A DNA stretch of 64,000 nucleotides from Liolophura sinensis (GCF_032854445.1 NC_088295.1:63409249-63473248), one strand, 5' to 3'; shown: positions 1 through 12,669, counted from the stretch's first letter. Translations and numbers: made by a program. The notes: generated from the letters alone by a model not told the origin.

Positions 1-57
1 AGAAATGAATGGCTCTAGGCCAAACAATTACTGTAAACAAATGATGCATGAACTCAC

Positions 58-156
58 CCCATCTGTTATAAAATCTTGGGGTCGTTTCCAGTGATCCACA
101 CGAAGGGACTGTGGTAGTTCCACTTTGCCATCTGGATCCTCAAAGAAATGTTGCAC
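58..156 (-). CDS. ADGB: Androglobin coding exon 4 (partial gene, continues off the left end)
   Basis: A 99-nt, phase 0/0 exon on the minus strand, 33 codons. It opens after a TTTTCAG acceptor and closes at a GGG|GTGAGT donor. It encodes VQHFFEDPDGKVELPQSL followed by RVDHWKRPQDFITDG. The HFFEDP-(D/E)-GK-(V/I)-ELP and WKRPQD blocks match what I know of the androglobin N-terminus, just before its calpain-like protease domain. Androglobin is a large (about 1,600-residue) chimeric protein with a calpain-like domain and a circularly permuted globin domain interrupted by an IQ motif; in mammals it is tied to ciliated cells and sperm flagella. Only residues 73-105 of the joined frame are encoded here. 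The protease and globin domains lie outside the window, so heme or catalytic residues cannot be checked. Identification is by recalled similarity. Confidence 0.88.
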
Positions 157-1975
157 CTGAAAAGAAAACCCCATCACTGTTCCTTTAGTCCCTTGGTTAT
201 ATTTACAAGGATGCATGCCCCTTGTTGGCTTGCTGTGACTGTCAACCCCTTGACTAATGACGTCGCTAGTTCAAGTCCAGTGCCCGCTGCTTCAGCTGGA
301 GGTTTGACAGGTTTCCTACATTCCTAAACCTGACCGCTGTCAGTATTGAAGTGGTCTCTTAGGGAAGTAAAATACCTGACATCTCGTACATCACCAGCTA
401 ACAACACACATGTTACAATACACTTTAATTTAGCCACTGAGGTGCTTTTTCACTTAATTTTCAGCAACCTACCCAGTTTTCTCACACCATAATGCTGACC
501 GTCGGTGTGTAACTGAAATGCTTTTGCGTGCAGTGCAAAACACCAGCCAAATAAATAAGCAAAATATTAATCTCCCGTGGTGGTAAAGAAAGAGTAGCAT
601 GGTTTGGAGCCAGCTACATGAAGCTAATTACATGCACATGGATGCAGTACATGGATCCTTTATATGGTATTTTCCAACTCATATTCATACATGTATTGTG
701 TAATTTTAAATCTGAAGTAAGCATATTTTTTCACTATATTCTATCTAGATAGACTACCCCTTGGTAACGCTGATGACCTTCAGTTTACTTCATTTTTTGT
801 GTTCTCTTCCCATGGAATGAAATACACCCAAATGTAGATCTATGTAAAATTTACAAGCATCAATGTTCAAATGATGATAAGACAGTGGACCCCCACCCCC
901 CCAGTCATAAGCGAAGTCAATGATGTTCACTTCAATACGGTACTCACAGAGGTTGCTTCATCACATGCTACATATATATTATTGTAAGCTGCTCTAGCCC
1001 GTGGTTTCAGGACTAGCTTCAGACGAGATGACTATGATCTTTACCATGAAAACTCCTTATTCCAGGTCAGCCATAAAGGAAACCCTAGAGGTCTCAACTG
1101 TACATTTCAACTTCATTAGACCTGTTCCAGTGGTCTTATTTTCATGTATCTCGCCGACAGGGCGTGCCACACCATGTTCACAATGATAATGAAGAAGTCC
1201 TTCAAGTCCTCTACACCACTCAGCGGAAACTGAATTGCCTTTTCAGCGACAACCCTATCCAATTTCACAAGTTAGCTGCTCCATGCAGTAACAAGCTAGC
1301 TGTCATCAGTAAATATAAGAACAGGCTGATGTGAAAAGTGTAAAGCAAACCAGGTGTCAAAGTAATATCTGGGTTTAAATGTCTTCGTGCTCAGTCTCTC
1401 ATACGCAAATTTATTCATGTCTGCATGGTAACGCCATCAGAAGTCGGATAAAATTACACCTTCCTTTGAAATAAGAAGGATCAGATTTACTGATTGATTA
1501 TGTCACCACATGAAAAGCATTTGCTCAATATGCACGTTTCTGGACTATGTACACGTATCTCTATGAAGAATTACATGCTTGTAACACAAAGGAAACTACA
1601 CATGTGTTAAGTAGGAAAACCTTAGTAACTGTATTAAAGCAAAATATAAACGAGGCATTTATCCACTTGCACTTTATCCATGTATGTGCATTTCTGACAG
1701 ACCAAAAGGCCTACTTAAGCAAGAATGCCCAGGGATCACGTTACTTTAATTAAATAAAGATCTGACAGCATACTGCTCAGCTGCATCAAATGAAATGACA
1801 AGTAATTTTAAGAGTTATTGTATATGTTTGGGTGTCATCTGGGATTACTGTTGTCTTCATTAACAAAGATGGGATATGGAATCCGATTACTTGAAGGCAC
1901 ATCAAACCCACTGGTTGCGCAGCATCAGACGGGCACCATCAAGAAAATGGAGGAAATTAGTTAGTTCTGACTTAC
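157..1975 (-). other. Androglobin intron 3
   Basis: This is the interval between the donor at 1975/1974 and the acceptor ending at 157. It is AT-rich with no open frame that keeps splice signals. An old SINE-like piece lies at about 240-395. A run of C (890-902) is the only other notable feature. Confidence 0.7.
240..395 (+). repeat. Decayed tRNA-derived SINE-like fragment
   Basis: It contains a B-box-like GTTCAAGTCC and, about 60 bp on, CCTGACCGCTGTCAGTATT. That resembles the CTGACCGCCATCGTATAAG segment of the clearer SINE-like copy at 29035-29184. There is no A-tail and no target duplication. The match is weak and the limits are approximate. Confidence 0.3.
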
Positions 1976-2026
1976 CACTGGGGACTTTCCTTTGTCCTCT
2001 TTGCCTTTGCCTTTATGGGCCACATC
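1976..2026 (-). CDS. ADGB: Androglobin coding exon 3
   Basis: A 51-nt micro-exon of 17 codons, phase 0/0, between a TTTCTTTCCCAG acceptor and a GTG|GTAAGT donor. It encodes DVAHKGKGKEDKGKSPV. Vertebrate androglobin has a short Lys/Gly-rich linker at this point, after the WPEW...EKW block, ending in GKSPVF and followed directly by HFFEDP. The exon therefore sits where expected and keeps the frame between exons 2 and 4. It is too short to be found by open-frame length; it was recognised from its splice sites and the linker. The stretch is probably disordered and has no catalytic role that I can see. Confidence 0.85.
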
Positions 2027-5000
2027 CTGGGAAAGAAACATTCAAGAGGGCATTTTAATAAATCTCCAGCACTCTGATGACCAGACTTTCTTATCAGCTG
2101 AAAGGTTCGTCTTCATAAATGTTCAAACAGTCGATGTGCTGGTTAGGTTGACACTTGACAACAGCTGTTCATATTTGATATCGCAGCGGACTGTGCCAGT
2201 GCTCTGTTCATCAACTGTCATCAGTAACCCTTGATTAAAACGTATCAAGTTGGCCAAAGTAACTAAGTGTAAAATAAGTATCGTTATTATCTAGAATTTT
2301 AATAGATTACACCTTTTAAAATTAAAAAAATTAACAGCAAACCTGAAAAAGTCTGTTATTGTCCTGAAATATGTAACATATAAATGGTTGTAATCTACTT
2401 AGATTATCGTGCTACTGGCACAGTTGCAACATGAACACATCCCACTGACAAAAACAATGACAGTTTTATAGCCCTTAACTACAGTTTAAACAAATGGTTG
2501 CAGTAATGTATTTTCACAGTAATCCAATACCAAAAAAAAAAAAACAAAAATCAGTTAGTCATACGAAATATAAAAATTGTGAACACAGTCTGTAGCAACA
2601 TAAAGTAGTATAATTGTTCAGATATCCTACATGTAATAATTAAAAATTAAATGTATACAAGTAGGTAATTTATTTTTTAAAGTACATCTATTTTGTGCAC
2701 AACTAGATATTTGTCTGTTCAAAATTAAAACATCCTGACACAGAAAAGGTTGAAGGCAAATAATAATACAGGAAAGCATTTTCATGTTCACTGTTGTAAC
2801 AATGTATCTTATATAACACAAAGTTATATAAAAAAAAATAAACAAAAATTCATATTAAAAGTTTTGTCAATTACAATACAGATGTAATATGAATAGAAAC
2901 ATGCACTTACTCATGCATACAGGTACATGTGATTGTAAGTAGGTTACATAAACTTGTCAGCCACACTAAATGTACACACATCTCAATCTATGTGTCCTCG
3001 ATTTTTTTAATGAAAGGGTTAAATTCTCAACCATAAAAAAAAAACTACAGTCTGTATATAATTACATGCCAAATGTTCACAATTCACCATGGTAAAAACA
3101 ACTACTAAACTTACATAGCACGCTGTATAGCCTATATAGACTCATCTGTCACCTGGGCCTGAAGTAGGATTACAAATGTGAACTGTGTGCCCAACTTAAC
3201 CCACACAAGCACAATGCCAGCTTCCTCTGACATACCAGGCCAAAAATAAGCCTGTTGTTTTGGCTTACATTTCCACTTCAGTGTAACACTGGGCAAATGT
3301 GGGCCAGACATAAACTAGTTTTTTGCTCTGGGGTGTAGGTAAAGTTGATCTTGGTCTAGTATGACAGCTGGTCAGAGCTTCCATCCATCGCTACAGGAGT
3401 CCTTGTAATGGGCTATGCCCCACCTTAACTTGGGTGTCAGCCCAGCCCCCCAGCCTGCCCCATCAGGGGCCACACAGCCCTGACAGCCTACCCTGCCTGG
3501 CTCGCTACATTTCTAGTCCGCTCTGGCTGCTATCCAGCTCTACACTGACCCAGGTATGGAGTGGTGGTGTGTGCTGAGCCTGTCACCTGACCGGAACAGC
3601 ATTGTATGCAGGTGAGCCAGACTCCAGGTGTGTACAAAGATAGGCCAGGCTCAGAACTCACACACACAATCAATGCCAGCATCGTGGTCGAAGCTGAGCC
3701 AAGATAACGCTGATTACTGCCCGCCTTTACCGCTGCACTCCTTAATTAATTCCTTGTGGTGTCATCTCAGAGGATTATTTCTTACCAACTTTATGATGCT
3801 TTTACGAGCTCAGTATCATAAATACTGAAAACTACATGAAATACACAGGTTTTTTTTTCTTTTTATATTTTGCAACTTCCTGTGTTCAGTCAATTTCTTT
3901 TTCTTCTTCTCATTATTATTCTATAAATATACTTATGTAGCAGAGAGATTCCAACTGAACAATACATCAACTTTCTTATTTCTTCATTCATGCTGACGAT
4001 TTTTCCGTTCAACACTTACTGCACTAGTTTTTTAGAACTGGAAAAGCCAAGAAAAAAAAACTTTGAACATGTAAACCTGACAAAAAATATCCATCAGGCC
4101 TATAATGTATATCATTGATCAATATTATTAAAAACTCTTGAATCAGTATGTCTTTCATGTAAAATGAATGTGTACATCAGTTGACATTCACATAAAATTT
4201 TGAAGCTAAAATACTTCAGTCAGAACATCTGTACCAGTATAACACGCACGTTTTAACAGCATGTTCATGATACTGATGACTGAGTAGATTCAATCAAACA
4301 TACAACAACGTAGACCTGAGATAGGTTGGCCATGTTCCCAGCTTCGCTTCCACATTAAAGTCCCTATGTTGTACACCACTAAAAGGTGTCCCATAATCTT
4401 TAAGTACATGTAATTCTTAATTCATATCACCTCATTCTGTGAGAATTAATAAAGACCATAACACCACAAATAACACTAATGTAGCCGGCGTATCCACTAG
4501 GACAGCATCAGAATCTTGCAAACCCCCATTTTCGAATCACGTGAGTCCACTGCTATCGTGGACGTCTTCTCATACCAAAATTAAGATCATCTCCTCTTTT
4601 TCACAATAAATGTTCCTTCCTGCTCGTTATTAACACAGAAATTAAAGGTAAGACTCCCAAACAATTTGCCCTTTAGATGGTGTACATCCTATTGGTTTCA
4701 AGCCAATCATTTCATAAGTTTATCTTTTTCTGAATAATGCCGAGTGCGTCCAACTTGAATTGAAAATGGCGGTTAGTGAAGTTTGGCTTGCTAATTGGGA
4801 CATTGTAGTCTGTATTATTCATGTATAATTAGGTGATATGAAGTCAGAACTACTGCAGGATTAGACAAAACATGTTTTTGTAGGATTAGACAAAACATGT
4901 TTTTGTAGCTTACACTTTGACATATTCAGGACAGCACAATTGAAAAGGCTGAGTTCCAGGTTAATGAATGAAAGAGTATAGATCTGTATTTCTGAAAACT

Positions 5001-5125
5001 AAGCTGGAAAGAATGAAACAGATCTCAGATCTAAAAGTAACAGTATGACAAGAGATGAATGATCTTTCTTAAATGATACAGATTTAGCCCTGCATAAGTC
5101 TGCTGTTGAGACTGAATCGACTTAC
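2027..5125 (-). other. Androglobin intron 2
   Basis: About 3.1 kb of AT-rich sequence with several A- and T-homopolymers (2532-2544, 3851-3859, 4053-4061). A perfect 25-bp tandem duplication lies at 4857-4906. No coding exon with convincing splice sites was seen on either strand. Confidence 0.6.
4857..4906. repeat. Perfect 25-bp tandem duplication
   Basis: Two adjacent identical copies of a 25-bp unit starting AGGATTAGACAAAACATG, at 4857-4881 and 4882-4906. The lack of differences points to a recent slip or repair duplication inside the androglobin intron. Confidence 0.9.
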
Positions 5126-5225
5126 CCATTTCTCAGCATTGACATCTGCATCGTTCCACTCAGGCCAGATTACCAGCCTGGGGCGTTTGTCTCCACCACC
5201 TGAACTCGCTGCTACCGACGCTGCT
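5126..5225 (-). CDS. ADGB: Androglobin coding exon 2
   Basis: A 100-nt exon. It follows a GTGTTGTAG acceptor and ends at TGG|GTAAGT. With the two bases left over from exon 1 it gives 34 codons: EAASVAASSGGGDKRP, then RLVIWPEWNDADVNAEKW. The WPEW-x-(D/E)-AD-(V/I)-N-x-EKW block is the strongest androglobin signature here; vertebrate proteins have WPEWSEADINSEKW at the same distance from the start. The first half is low-complexity Ala/Ser/Gly and probably disordered. The phase (2 in, 0 out) fits both neighbours exactly, which supports the model independently of the protein match. Confidence 0.9.
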
Positions 5226-8200
5226 CTACAACACACAAATACCAGAAAGACATACAGTAACTTGCTTATTAAACTCACTCCACACAGTGCTGTTATAACA
5301 TACTTGTATGCAGTATTTAACAGTGATTATATTTTTGTCACCAAATGCATGAATGATAATGCACATATCAACATTTCACATTCTCTCAAATCAAATCATT
5401 TTCGTCATTAATGTTTAATTTCATACATATACAAACATGTAGAAAGTACATGAATAAAGTCTACAATAACGCATAATACAAAAACGCCACAAAATAAAAT
5501 GAAAAGATTACATGTGCCACATGTACATCATCATGCATTAATAACTTTCTATAAATAACATCTATCTCAACAAGCATTTATTCAAATATATTTAATTGCC
5601 ATTCAACTCCATGCTCAAAACTTTTCACTTACATGTACACAATGGTGATCAGTTTTATGGGTGGATTGAGGAACCAGAATGTTCAGGGTAAACTTTGGCA
5701 AGTTACGGACAAACCTTCCAGTATAAGACGGACGGGTATACACATCATTTTGGTGGAAGAAATGAGGATTTCAATAAAGGTCTTGATATACATATGCATG
5801 AATGTTTACATATTACGAAAATGTACTTCATAAATTCTTATGTAGAGAATCAAGCTTATGTTGAAACAAATGATTTGTTTAACATAAATAAAGTTATCAA
5901 AACTCTTATACATTTACTTTTCTTGCAAGGCGGCTCAAAAACCGGTAAGGTTATATTCTGGCAATGATGGCAGCTAAGAGCATGTAAAACTTACTAAGTG
6001 CCTTAAATTAGATATAACATATGAATCATTACTTCTGACAGGACTGTATAAATTATAGTTTTGTGAAGCACAAATTTGAGGAAGTAGCTAGATCCCCCAG
6101 TTAAATTCTTAATGGATAAAACTGGCCACTATACAAGTATGAATCGTTCACAATACCTGTAGTGTTAATGTCACATGAGTATGAATGAACTAGTCTATGC
6201 TGGCTCATTCAGCTGAAGTTGTCTCGCTGCAGCTGACCAGGCAGCGACCCTATCAATGGTGAGGCAGGTTAAATTTAAGGTGTTACTAGATGCAATCATG
6301 TAGGTAGCTTGCATGTTTAGCTCAGATTTGTCAGCTGGAGATGAACTCAGCACTGGTTTGCTCCTGTTAGCTATGTACATTTTTGGTGAATTAATCTTAT
6401 TAAAGTATTGTGTTAAACAATAATTATCTATCAATAAATGTGTGAATTGCAAATATTAGATTGTCATATTTCCAAAAACTATAAATAATCTATTAAAGCT
6501 ACTTATCCATGCAAAATAGGTAGTCCATTCTGAAAACCAAAAATGTGTGGGCTGCCTTAACGCATGCAGGAAACCCAATGGAATAGAAGCATAATTCTTT
6601 TCACTGGCAAAGAGAAAAATGAGGAGTTCCACTGAACTTAAAGGACCAGACAGCACCTGGCTAAAATATATTTCAATCGATAGTAGGATACTCAAGCTTT
6701 CTAAAAAGTAAGATACTTTATGAGATTTCACCGAATCACAAAATGACAAAACTTCACAAGTGGCTGGTGTCGAGGCACAAGAGTCGAGGCAGCCATCTTG
6801 AGAAATTCATCCAATCAAACATGTTGCTAACAGATTGCGCGGCCTGTGACATAGCCTTTACTCATGTACTCCATGAAGTGATGTATGATAACACAGAACT
6901 ACAGCATAAGACATCATTTTACAACAATTTAGTAACATGCAGCCAAAGGGCCATTTCACAAAGTGTTGTGGGAAGATCTGTATCATTTACGGACCACCAC
7001 AGATGTAAAATCAGATGATTTACAAGCTGTGTAATCTTCAATGACGGTATCACAAATTATGTCAGAGAGCAGCATACCATCCCCACCTAAACCACCTTCA
7101 TCTCCCCAAATACATTTTTTGTCCTTCATTTTAGCATGTAGTCAGCAGTTTTCAAATAACAATTATCAAAGTGAGTGCAAAATTCATTAGGGATGCCAAA
7201 GGTTTATGGGAATGAGAAGACAGAATGCCACCGGACAACGTTCAAATTAATTAAATCTTATAATTTTTTTCTCTAAATTAATTACAACTGAAGAATTTAA
7301 ATTTTCTCCTTTTTCGCATACCAGAAATGTTTTTTTTCTCTTTTCTTTTATAAAATACAGTAAAATTCTCTCAAGTTGGCAATACCTATGTCCACCTATT
7401 ATACTCATGGGCATCATAAAGGTGAAAAGTCTTCAGTACAACATTCAACAAAAAAAAAAACATATCAAAAAAAATAAATAAATAACATAAATAATTGTAC
7501 ATATACAGCTACGCTGTATGTGAACCAACCAAAAAACTCAATTTCTCAGGTATGCTTGCATGTGATCTCAGCAAAGATTATTCAAATCACTCATACCCCA
7601 CACAGTGCATACTTGCTTTACATCACTGCCACCACCTTAGACAAGTTTGACCTTTGGACATATGTGGGCTTGCTTAGACTTAGTCTCATCAACAATATCC
7701 TGTAATTCATCAATAAAATTTCAGCACTCATCAATAAAATTTCTCTCATGTCCACTGAAATCATGCTGTGCATACTGTATATAAAGAGATTACAAATGAA
7801 TCAAGTGTAAATAGAAACAAATGTTGAGACAGAGATTTTATTCTTTCTGACAACACCTCGATCCTGCCTCATCATCATTACCCGCTGACCTCTGCGTTCT
7901 TCAAGATTTCTGTACAAAATTTGCTAGTGGTGGCAGTGGTGTTAAAGCAGTATGGCATGTTTTTAAGATTGGGGACATCTGAGCTGGCACTTCACTCGTA
8001 CAAGGTAGCAGTAGGCAAATGACGAGATGAAAGATAACATGGGAGAGTGTGAGAAATGAACAACATTGGACGATATTCTGAGAAGTATGACTGATAATAA
8101 CCAAAAATTATAGTATGCATGAGAGCAGAGCGATGTCCACAGTATATATAGAATTTGTGAAAATCGACACACCCTGGATTTGGGCTGGTGAGGCTGTGAA

Positions 8201-9014
8201 GCCGAGTTTTGTATTACCTCCCATATTATTTAGACAATGTTTTTACCCACATAAGCGAGCGGGTAAGCGTGTTGCTGAGAATAAAACGGCTCGTAAGGTA
8301 TATCTGCCAACGTGTTTGCGGTCTCAAATAAGCCAATGTTTGCAAATTGCTCTGTCTTCAGGATCTCCTGCATCGTGGAGAATTGGGACCAATGAAAATG
8401 AAACTGATATCATATCCTCTACCACATAACCAAAACATCACCTTGAATTAGTATACAATTCCCCTGATATAGCCTTTCAATATCTAACAAATTTCTTTGT
8501 TGGCAAATGAAACTGATGTCATTTCCTCTACCACATAACCAAAACATCACCATGAATTAGTATACAATTCCCCTGATATAGCCTTACAATATCTAACAAA
8601 TTTCTTTCAGGTTAATTTCCATGATTTAATTACAATTTCACCATATACATTACTCATTTCAAAGGCCATACTTTAAAACCAAACATATCAGAATAAAAGT
8701 CAGTAGCTTATTGAGAGATACATGTGTAGCGAGGGTAGACTGCCATGCACGGACAAGTGTCAAGTGCTTGTGAATAAACAATAATTTCATTAACCCACCT
8801 AATTTAACAAAGCATTTAAACCCCACACAACAAATATACATTAACAGCACTACAACTTATGTCTCTGAGAACCTCTCTTGTTGTGTGTTGCAGTTTAATT
8901 ACGATGCCCCTGGAAGTTGTGCTTTGTGACTGTATAACTCCGATGGAAGGAGCCATTTTGTATCTAACCAAACTATGACAGAAAAGCAGGTGTCAAAATG
9001 CACCATACACTTAC
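5226..9014 (-). other. Androglobin intron 1
   Basis: About 3.8 kb of AT-rich DNA. It contains a 109-bp tandem duplication (8396-8607) and a few simple-sequence tracts, for example A-rich 7450-7490. No further exon was recognised on either strand; the apparent open frames lack paired splice signals. Confidence 0.6.
8396..8607. repeat. Tandem duplication, period 109 bp
   Basis: Two adjacent copies, 8396-8504 and 8505-8607. Both contain CCTCTACCACATAACCAAAA and end near CTAACAAATTTCTTT. The copies differ at only a few sites in my reading (for example CACCTTG/CACCATG, CCTTTCAA/CCTTACAA). A non-coding intronic duplication. Confidence 0.9.
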
Positions 9015-9079
9015 TCTCTTGGAGTTGCTGAATTTGTCCTGTTGGAAGAAGGATTTTTCTTCGATTGTTTGGAAGCCAT
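9015..9079 (-). CDS. ADGB: Androglobin first coding exon
   Basis: The start codon is at 9077-9079. The exon encodes MASKQSKKNPSSNRTNSATPR plus two bases, then reaches a GA|GTAAGT donor (phase 2). Vertebrate androglobin also begins MASKQ-(T/S)-KKK with an Asn-Ser-Ala segment a few residues on, so start and exon are well supported. The next exon found 3' on the same strand (5126-5225) accepts phase 2 and completes a Glu codon. Exons 1-4 together give 105 residues. This ATG was chosen because it is the conserved start and the frame opens nowhere useful upstream. Confidence 0.9.
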
Positions 9080-9400
9080 TATAAGCGTTTAAATTTACCC
9101 TTACTTTACCAAAAGTGCCCCAGTACCGATCTCAAAACATGCTGCCCCGTTGCCACGAAGGGGTGATCAATGTCAATACGCATGCGCTCGGAAACCTATT
9201 CGAGCACTCAATCATGAGTTGTCTCCCCTGTTGCCAGATCCCGCACCAAGAAGTAGAACCATTTCAAGGCAGCTTCGCGACCTAATCTTCTTTGATTTAT
9301 ACTACTATCGAGTATTTAAAGGTGACAAAGTTTTCCAACTTGCGAGAAGACAGACACACGGGTTTTCATTCGTGTTTACAAAATGCAAATAAATAATATG
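9080..9400 (-). promoter_or_regulatory. Candidate androglobin 5' flank / promoter
   Basis: This is the 320 bp upstream of the androglobin ATG on the minus strand. It holds an NRF1-like palindrome ACGCATGCGC (9178-9187), two GTTGCC half-sites of the RFX X-box type (9149-9154, 9230-9235) and, read on the minus strand, a forkhead core GTAAACA (9373-9379). Mammalian ADGB is reported to depend on FOXJ1, and RFX factors control ciliary genes, so these are the motifs one would look for. Each is short enough to occur by chance. The transcription start is not visible. Confidence 0.4.
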
Positions 9401-11100
9401 GGTAATAAAAACATAAAGAGTAAAAAATAATGAGATACACTTCTCCAGATAGCGCTGGTCAAATAATGGTCATGGTAAAGTGTATGGAGTAAAACTGACT
9501 CTCAGTAGGCCTATAGGCCTGAACCTTCAACCCGAAGTGGCGAGGTTCGGTATTCGGTATACAGCGTAAAAACACCGATCGATTAAATCAATCTGAAAAT
9601 AAATAAAAAATTCTGTGCAGGTATATGTAGCCTAGTCTCGTGTAGCTGAACTTCATGCACTCATTCCACTCTTGTTTTACCATAACCTTGAGACCTACAA
9701 ACGCCTACATAAAAGAGTTGTAAAACCGTTCTGCAAGAAATATTTATGGGAGTATAGGCGCCTGTACTGGTATACAGCCTTTTTCTGAATTAATATAATA
9801 GGCTTCACTTGATTTGTTTACCGCCACCACGAAAATGCTAGGGAAAGTATGAAGAAATAAAATTGTGACTTCCAGATTTACCCGTGATTTTACCCGATCA
9901 ATATAGGTCTATTGTTCACTTGAACCGTGAGTAATTCCGTTTAGGCATATAAGTAGCCTAATTAAAGTTTTGCATTCTGCACATCTTGGGTAAATATTAT
10001 AGGCCTACAATCCATGTAATCATTTGGTCAATACTTGTTCAGAACCACTTACACATGCTCAACAGGCTGTGCATTCTACGCGAGCGTTAACTGTTGTCAT
10101 GGTCTCATACCCTAAAACAAAATTGTTTTATACAATGCCATGAAGAAATAACTAAATAAATGAATGAAGACAATTAGCCACATCAAGCTGAATATTATGA
10201 ATAAACGCAAATATCACAACAGCTTATATAAAATGTGACAACGTGAGAATATGCACGCCCGCAAGCTTTGAATCTAGACAATATAACAACACGGATCTAA
10301 AATGCCATATATCCATATAAAAAGAAGAATGTCATTTTGGTAATTATATGCCTGGTGAGATAAAAGCTTGTAATCATGATTAGATCTATATATACATGCA
10401 TGTACATGGAATTATTGATTTATGTCTTTGGAAACGTTTATGAGCCTCACTGAAACGCCAACAGAAATAGAGGAAGATTTAAGGCCACTGGGAACCTACT
10501 TAGTTTATGGACTAAGTGGGCTGTCTGCTTTGGTAAACATTTGCTTTAGGTTTTAACAAAAGACTTAGAAACCAGTTACTAACATTTTGTTCTCAAAAAG
10601 ATGCTTTTTTTATAAGAACTTCATCCTTATGATGGATACCGAATACACCGAATAATTAGATATTATTATTGGACATTACTGGATACTGGATATTACTGGA
10701 CACATTGTACATGTAGGCCTATGCATATATACATGGTTGGTGTCGTTTTTTGTGTCCTGTCAACTGTTTTCAGGACGGTAGAAAGGGCCTGCATATATAT
10801 AAAGCCTTAATGAAATGAAATGGTGACAATCTGACGCAAAAGTATCAATTTCCGAGGCACTATACTTTATACACACAAGCCGTCCCCATGCACTAAGCTA
10901 GTTTTGATCAGTTAAAATTTGAAACACAACGTTAGAGCTCATTTTAGTGCCCTAGAAATTACAATTTTGATCCCCTCATTAATTATATCTTGAAACACAC
11001 GACACACAAGTTTATTATTCCCAACCATATAGATGTATCTCAGATAATTAACTTGCTTAAAAGAGCAAAATACTGACCACATTGAATGGCCCAAAATTTT
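9401..11100. other. Intergenic, nothing recognised
   Basis: AT-rich non-coding sequence with scattered TAGGCCTA and ACATGTA words, which also recur elsewhere in the window. No coding exon, RNA gene or clear mobile element seen. Confidence 0.5.
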
Positions 11101-11170
11101 ATTTAATTGTTTGATTGGTGCTTATGCGACGGCCGCCAGCATTGTGGTGGGAGGAAACCACGATCATTTT
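11101..11170 (-). repeat. SINE tail fragment (family 1), minus strand
   Basis: TTTGATTGGTGCTTATGCGA, then GCCGCCAGCATTGTGGTGGG, then GAGGAAACC. This is the reverse complement of the 3' half of the family-1 SINE seen complete at 28611-28856. Only about 70 bp survive. The plus-strand open frame here is a by-product of the SINE. Confidence 0.7.
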
Positions 11171-11264
11171 TGGATGTTGAGGCCTTTTTTAGTCCCCAAA
11201 AACCTGCACATAGGTCAACTTTTACAAATCATTTCTTATTCTATATCGCCGGCGAAACAAATAA

Positions 11265-11549
11265 TTAACTCAGGCCAAACCTGTCATCAGTGGACAAAGT
11301 GGTATCCTCTTTGTGAAAGGAAGTCCGTCGCGGATCATTATCAAATCTTGCTACTGTTGTGAACACTTTTTCGGACAGATGGAGTAACGAGGAGCAAATC
11401 TTAACCGTCCGGTAGAAGGCCTCGGCGTGTCTAACGTCACTGGACAATCGGCCAACGGATACACCGTGCAAAGCATCCTTAACAGACAGGCGCTTGGCCT
11501 TGTGATCAACAACTTTCTTCGCAGTGGCCGGATTCACTTTTTTACTCAT
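11265..11549 (-). CDS. Unrecognised 94-codon open frame, possible first coding exon
   Basis: It starts MSKKVNPATAKKVVDHKAKR, continues with helix-like sequence rich in Arg, Ser and Leu (residues 21-75), and ends ...TDDRFGLS at a TAA. An acceptor-like TTTCTTATTCAG lies about 25 nt before the ATG, so the start could be in a second exon with an untranslated leader. A weak donor (ACAG|GTTTGG) near the end would exit in phase 2. The composition looks more like protein than the surrounding AT-rich frames. No domain, signal peptide or membrane segment is visible and I do not recognise the family. It could be a single-exon gene, a first exon, or chance. Confidence 0.35.
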   Translation of the reverse strand: MSKKVNPATAKKVVDHKAKRLSVKDALHGVSVGRLSSDVRHAEAFYRTVKICSSLLHLSEKVFTTVARFDNDPRRTSFHKEDTTLSTDDRFGLS

Positions 11550-11615
11550 CTTGAATCAGACACTCTGAATAAGAAATGTCTCTGTACAACTGAACAATTC
11601 TTGTGCACTGTATGA

Positions 11616-12669
11616 ATGAACACTTCACACTATTCAGTGTGCTTGTATATTGAACAACACTTTTTTGATTATAAATATTCCTTGAATTTGTTCACTTCAC
11701 ACTGAATATATGATTTGGTGGTTTACTGGGCGGAATTTCAACACCACCTGTATAGACGTCCATACACATGACCAGTATACATCCAGAATATCGAAGACGG
11801 TAAATCCATCAAAGCTTAACTTTGTCGATGTCTTATTTGCTGGGAATCTTATTCCATAAACAAATTCATCTATATATCAGGAATCTCGACAGATGTACAA
11901 GTAGGCTCTGGGTCACGTACACAAGCATATCTGACTGGAAGTACAATATTCCGGGAATCTCAATATCAGTAAGATAACATGTGTAGGCCTATCTAGATGT
12001 GTCTCCTGTTCTTAACGCAGTGCACGAATAACAGTAAACACTGCATGGCTCGTTTCTACGTGTCAGTATTTAATGACACAGATTACAATGAAATGAGCGA
12101 GTTTTAAATATTGACTTTGTTAAACGTCAAGGTGTGTGTAGGAGACGTTCATATCAAGTCGCAAAGCATTTTACAGGTTGGTTTTTGTTAGCTTTGCTTC
12201 GGAGCCCGCGTCAAAGACGCATGAAAGCCACTAACGGTTGACTTGATTGGAAAGAACGATGTGATTTTAATAAGGCTTTTCAGTTGGACACAAGACTGTA
12301 CTAATCCGGGTTAAGTGAAGTTCAGAACATGCATGGGATCACAGACAGTTACAAACTGCCACGGACCTATACAAAACACCTATATTTACATAAACTACAT
12401 CTGCCACAGTCCAGCGTTGTTAGGAAGACAGTACAGCTAGAATGCATTACTAGTAATTACAATTCAGTATTCACTGTTTAATTTAAAATACATTTTAAGA
12501 AGAAGAAAAAAAACAGAAATAAATAAGCGTCAGTGTAAAGAGCACTGAAAAGAATATAAAACTATTTTATCCTTTGTTAAGGTTTCCAGTTATCCTGACT
12601 ACATTAACCGTGAATTACGTGAATAATGTATTACGTAAATACATTAATTATAGTATATTGTAAAGTTAC
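11616..12669. other. Non-coding stretch
   Basis: AT-rich sequence between two candidate exons. No repeat, exon or RNA gene recognised. ATGAATGAACACTTCACACT near 11612 recurs loosely at about 11690. Confidence 0.45.

Noticed and set aside
11111-11362. 83-codon plus-strand frame
   Set aside because: It opens within a reversed SINE tail and overlaps the more protein-like minus-strand frame.
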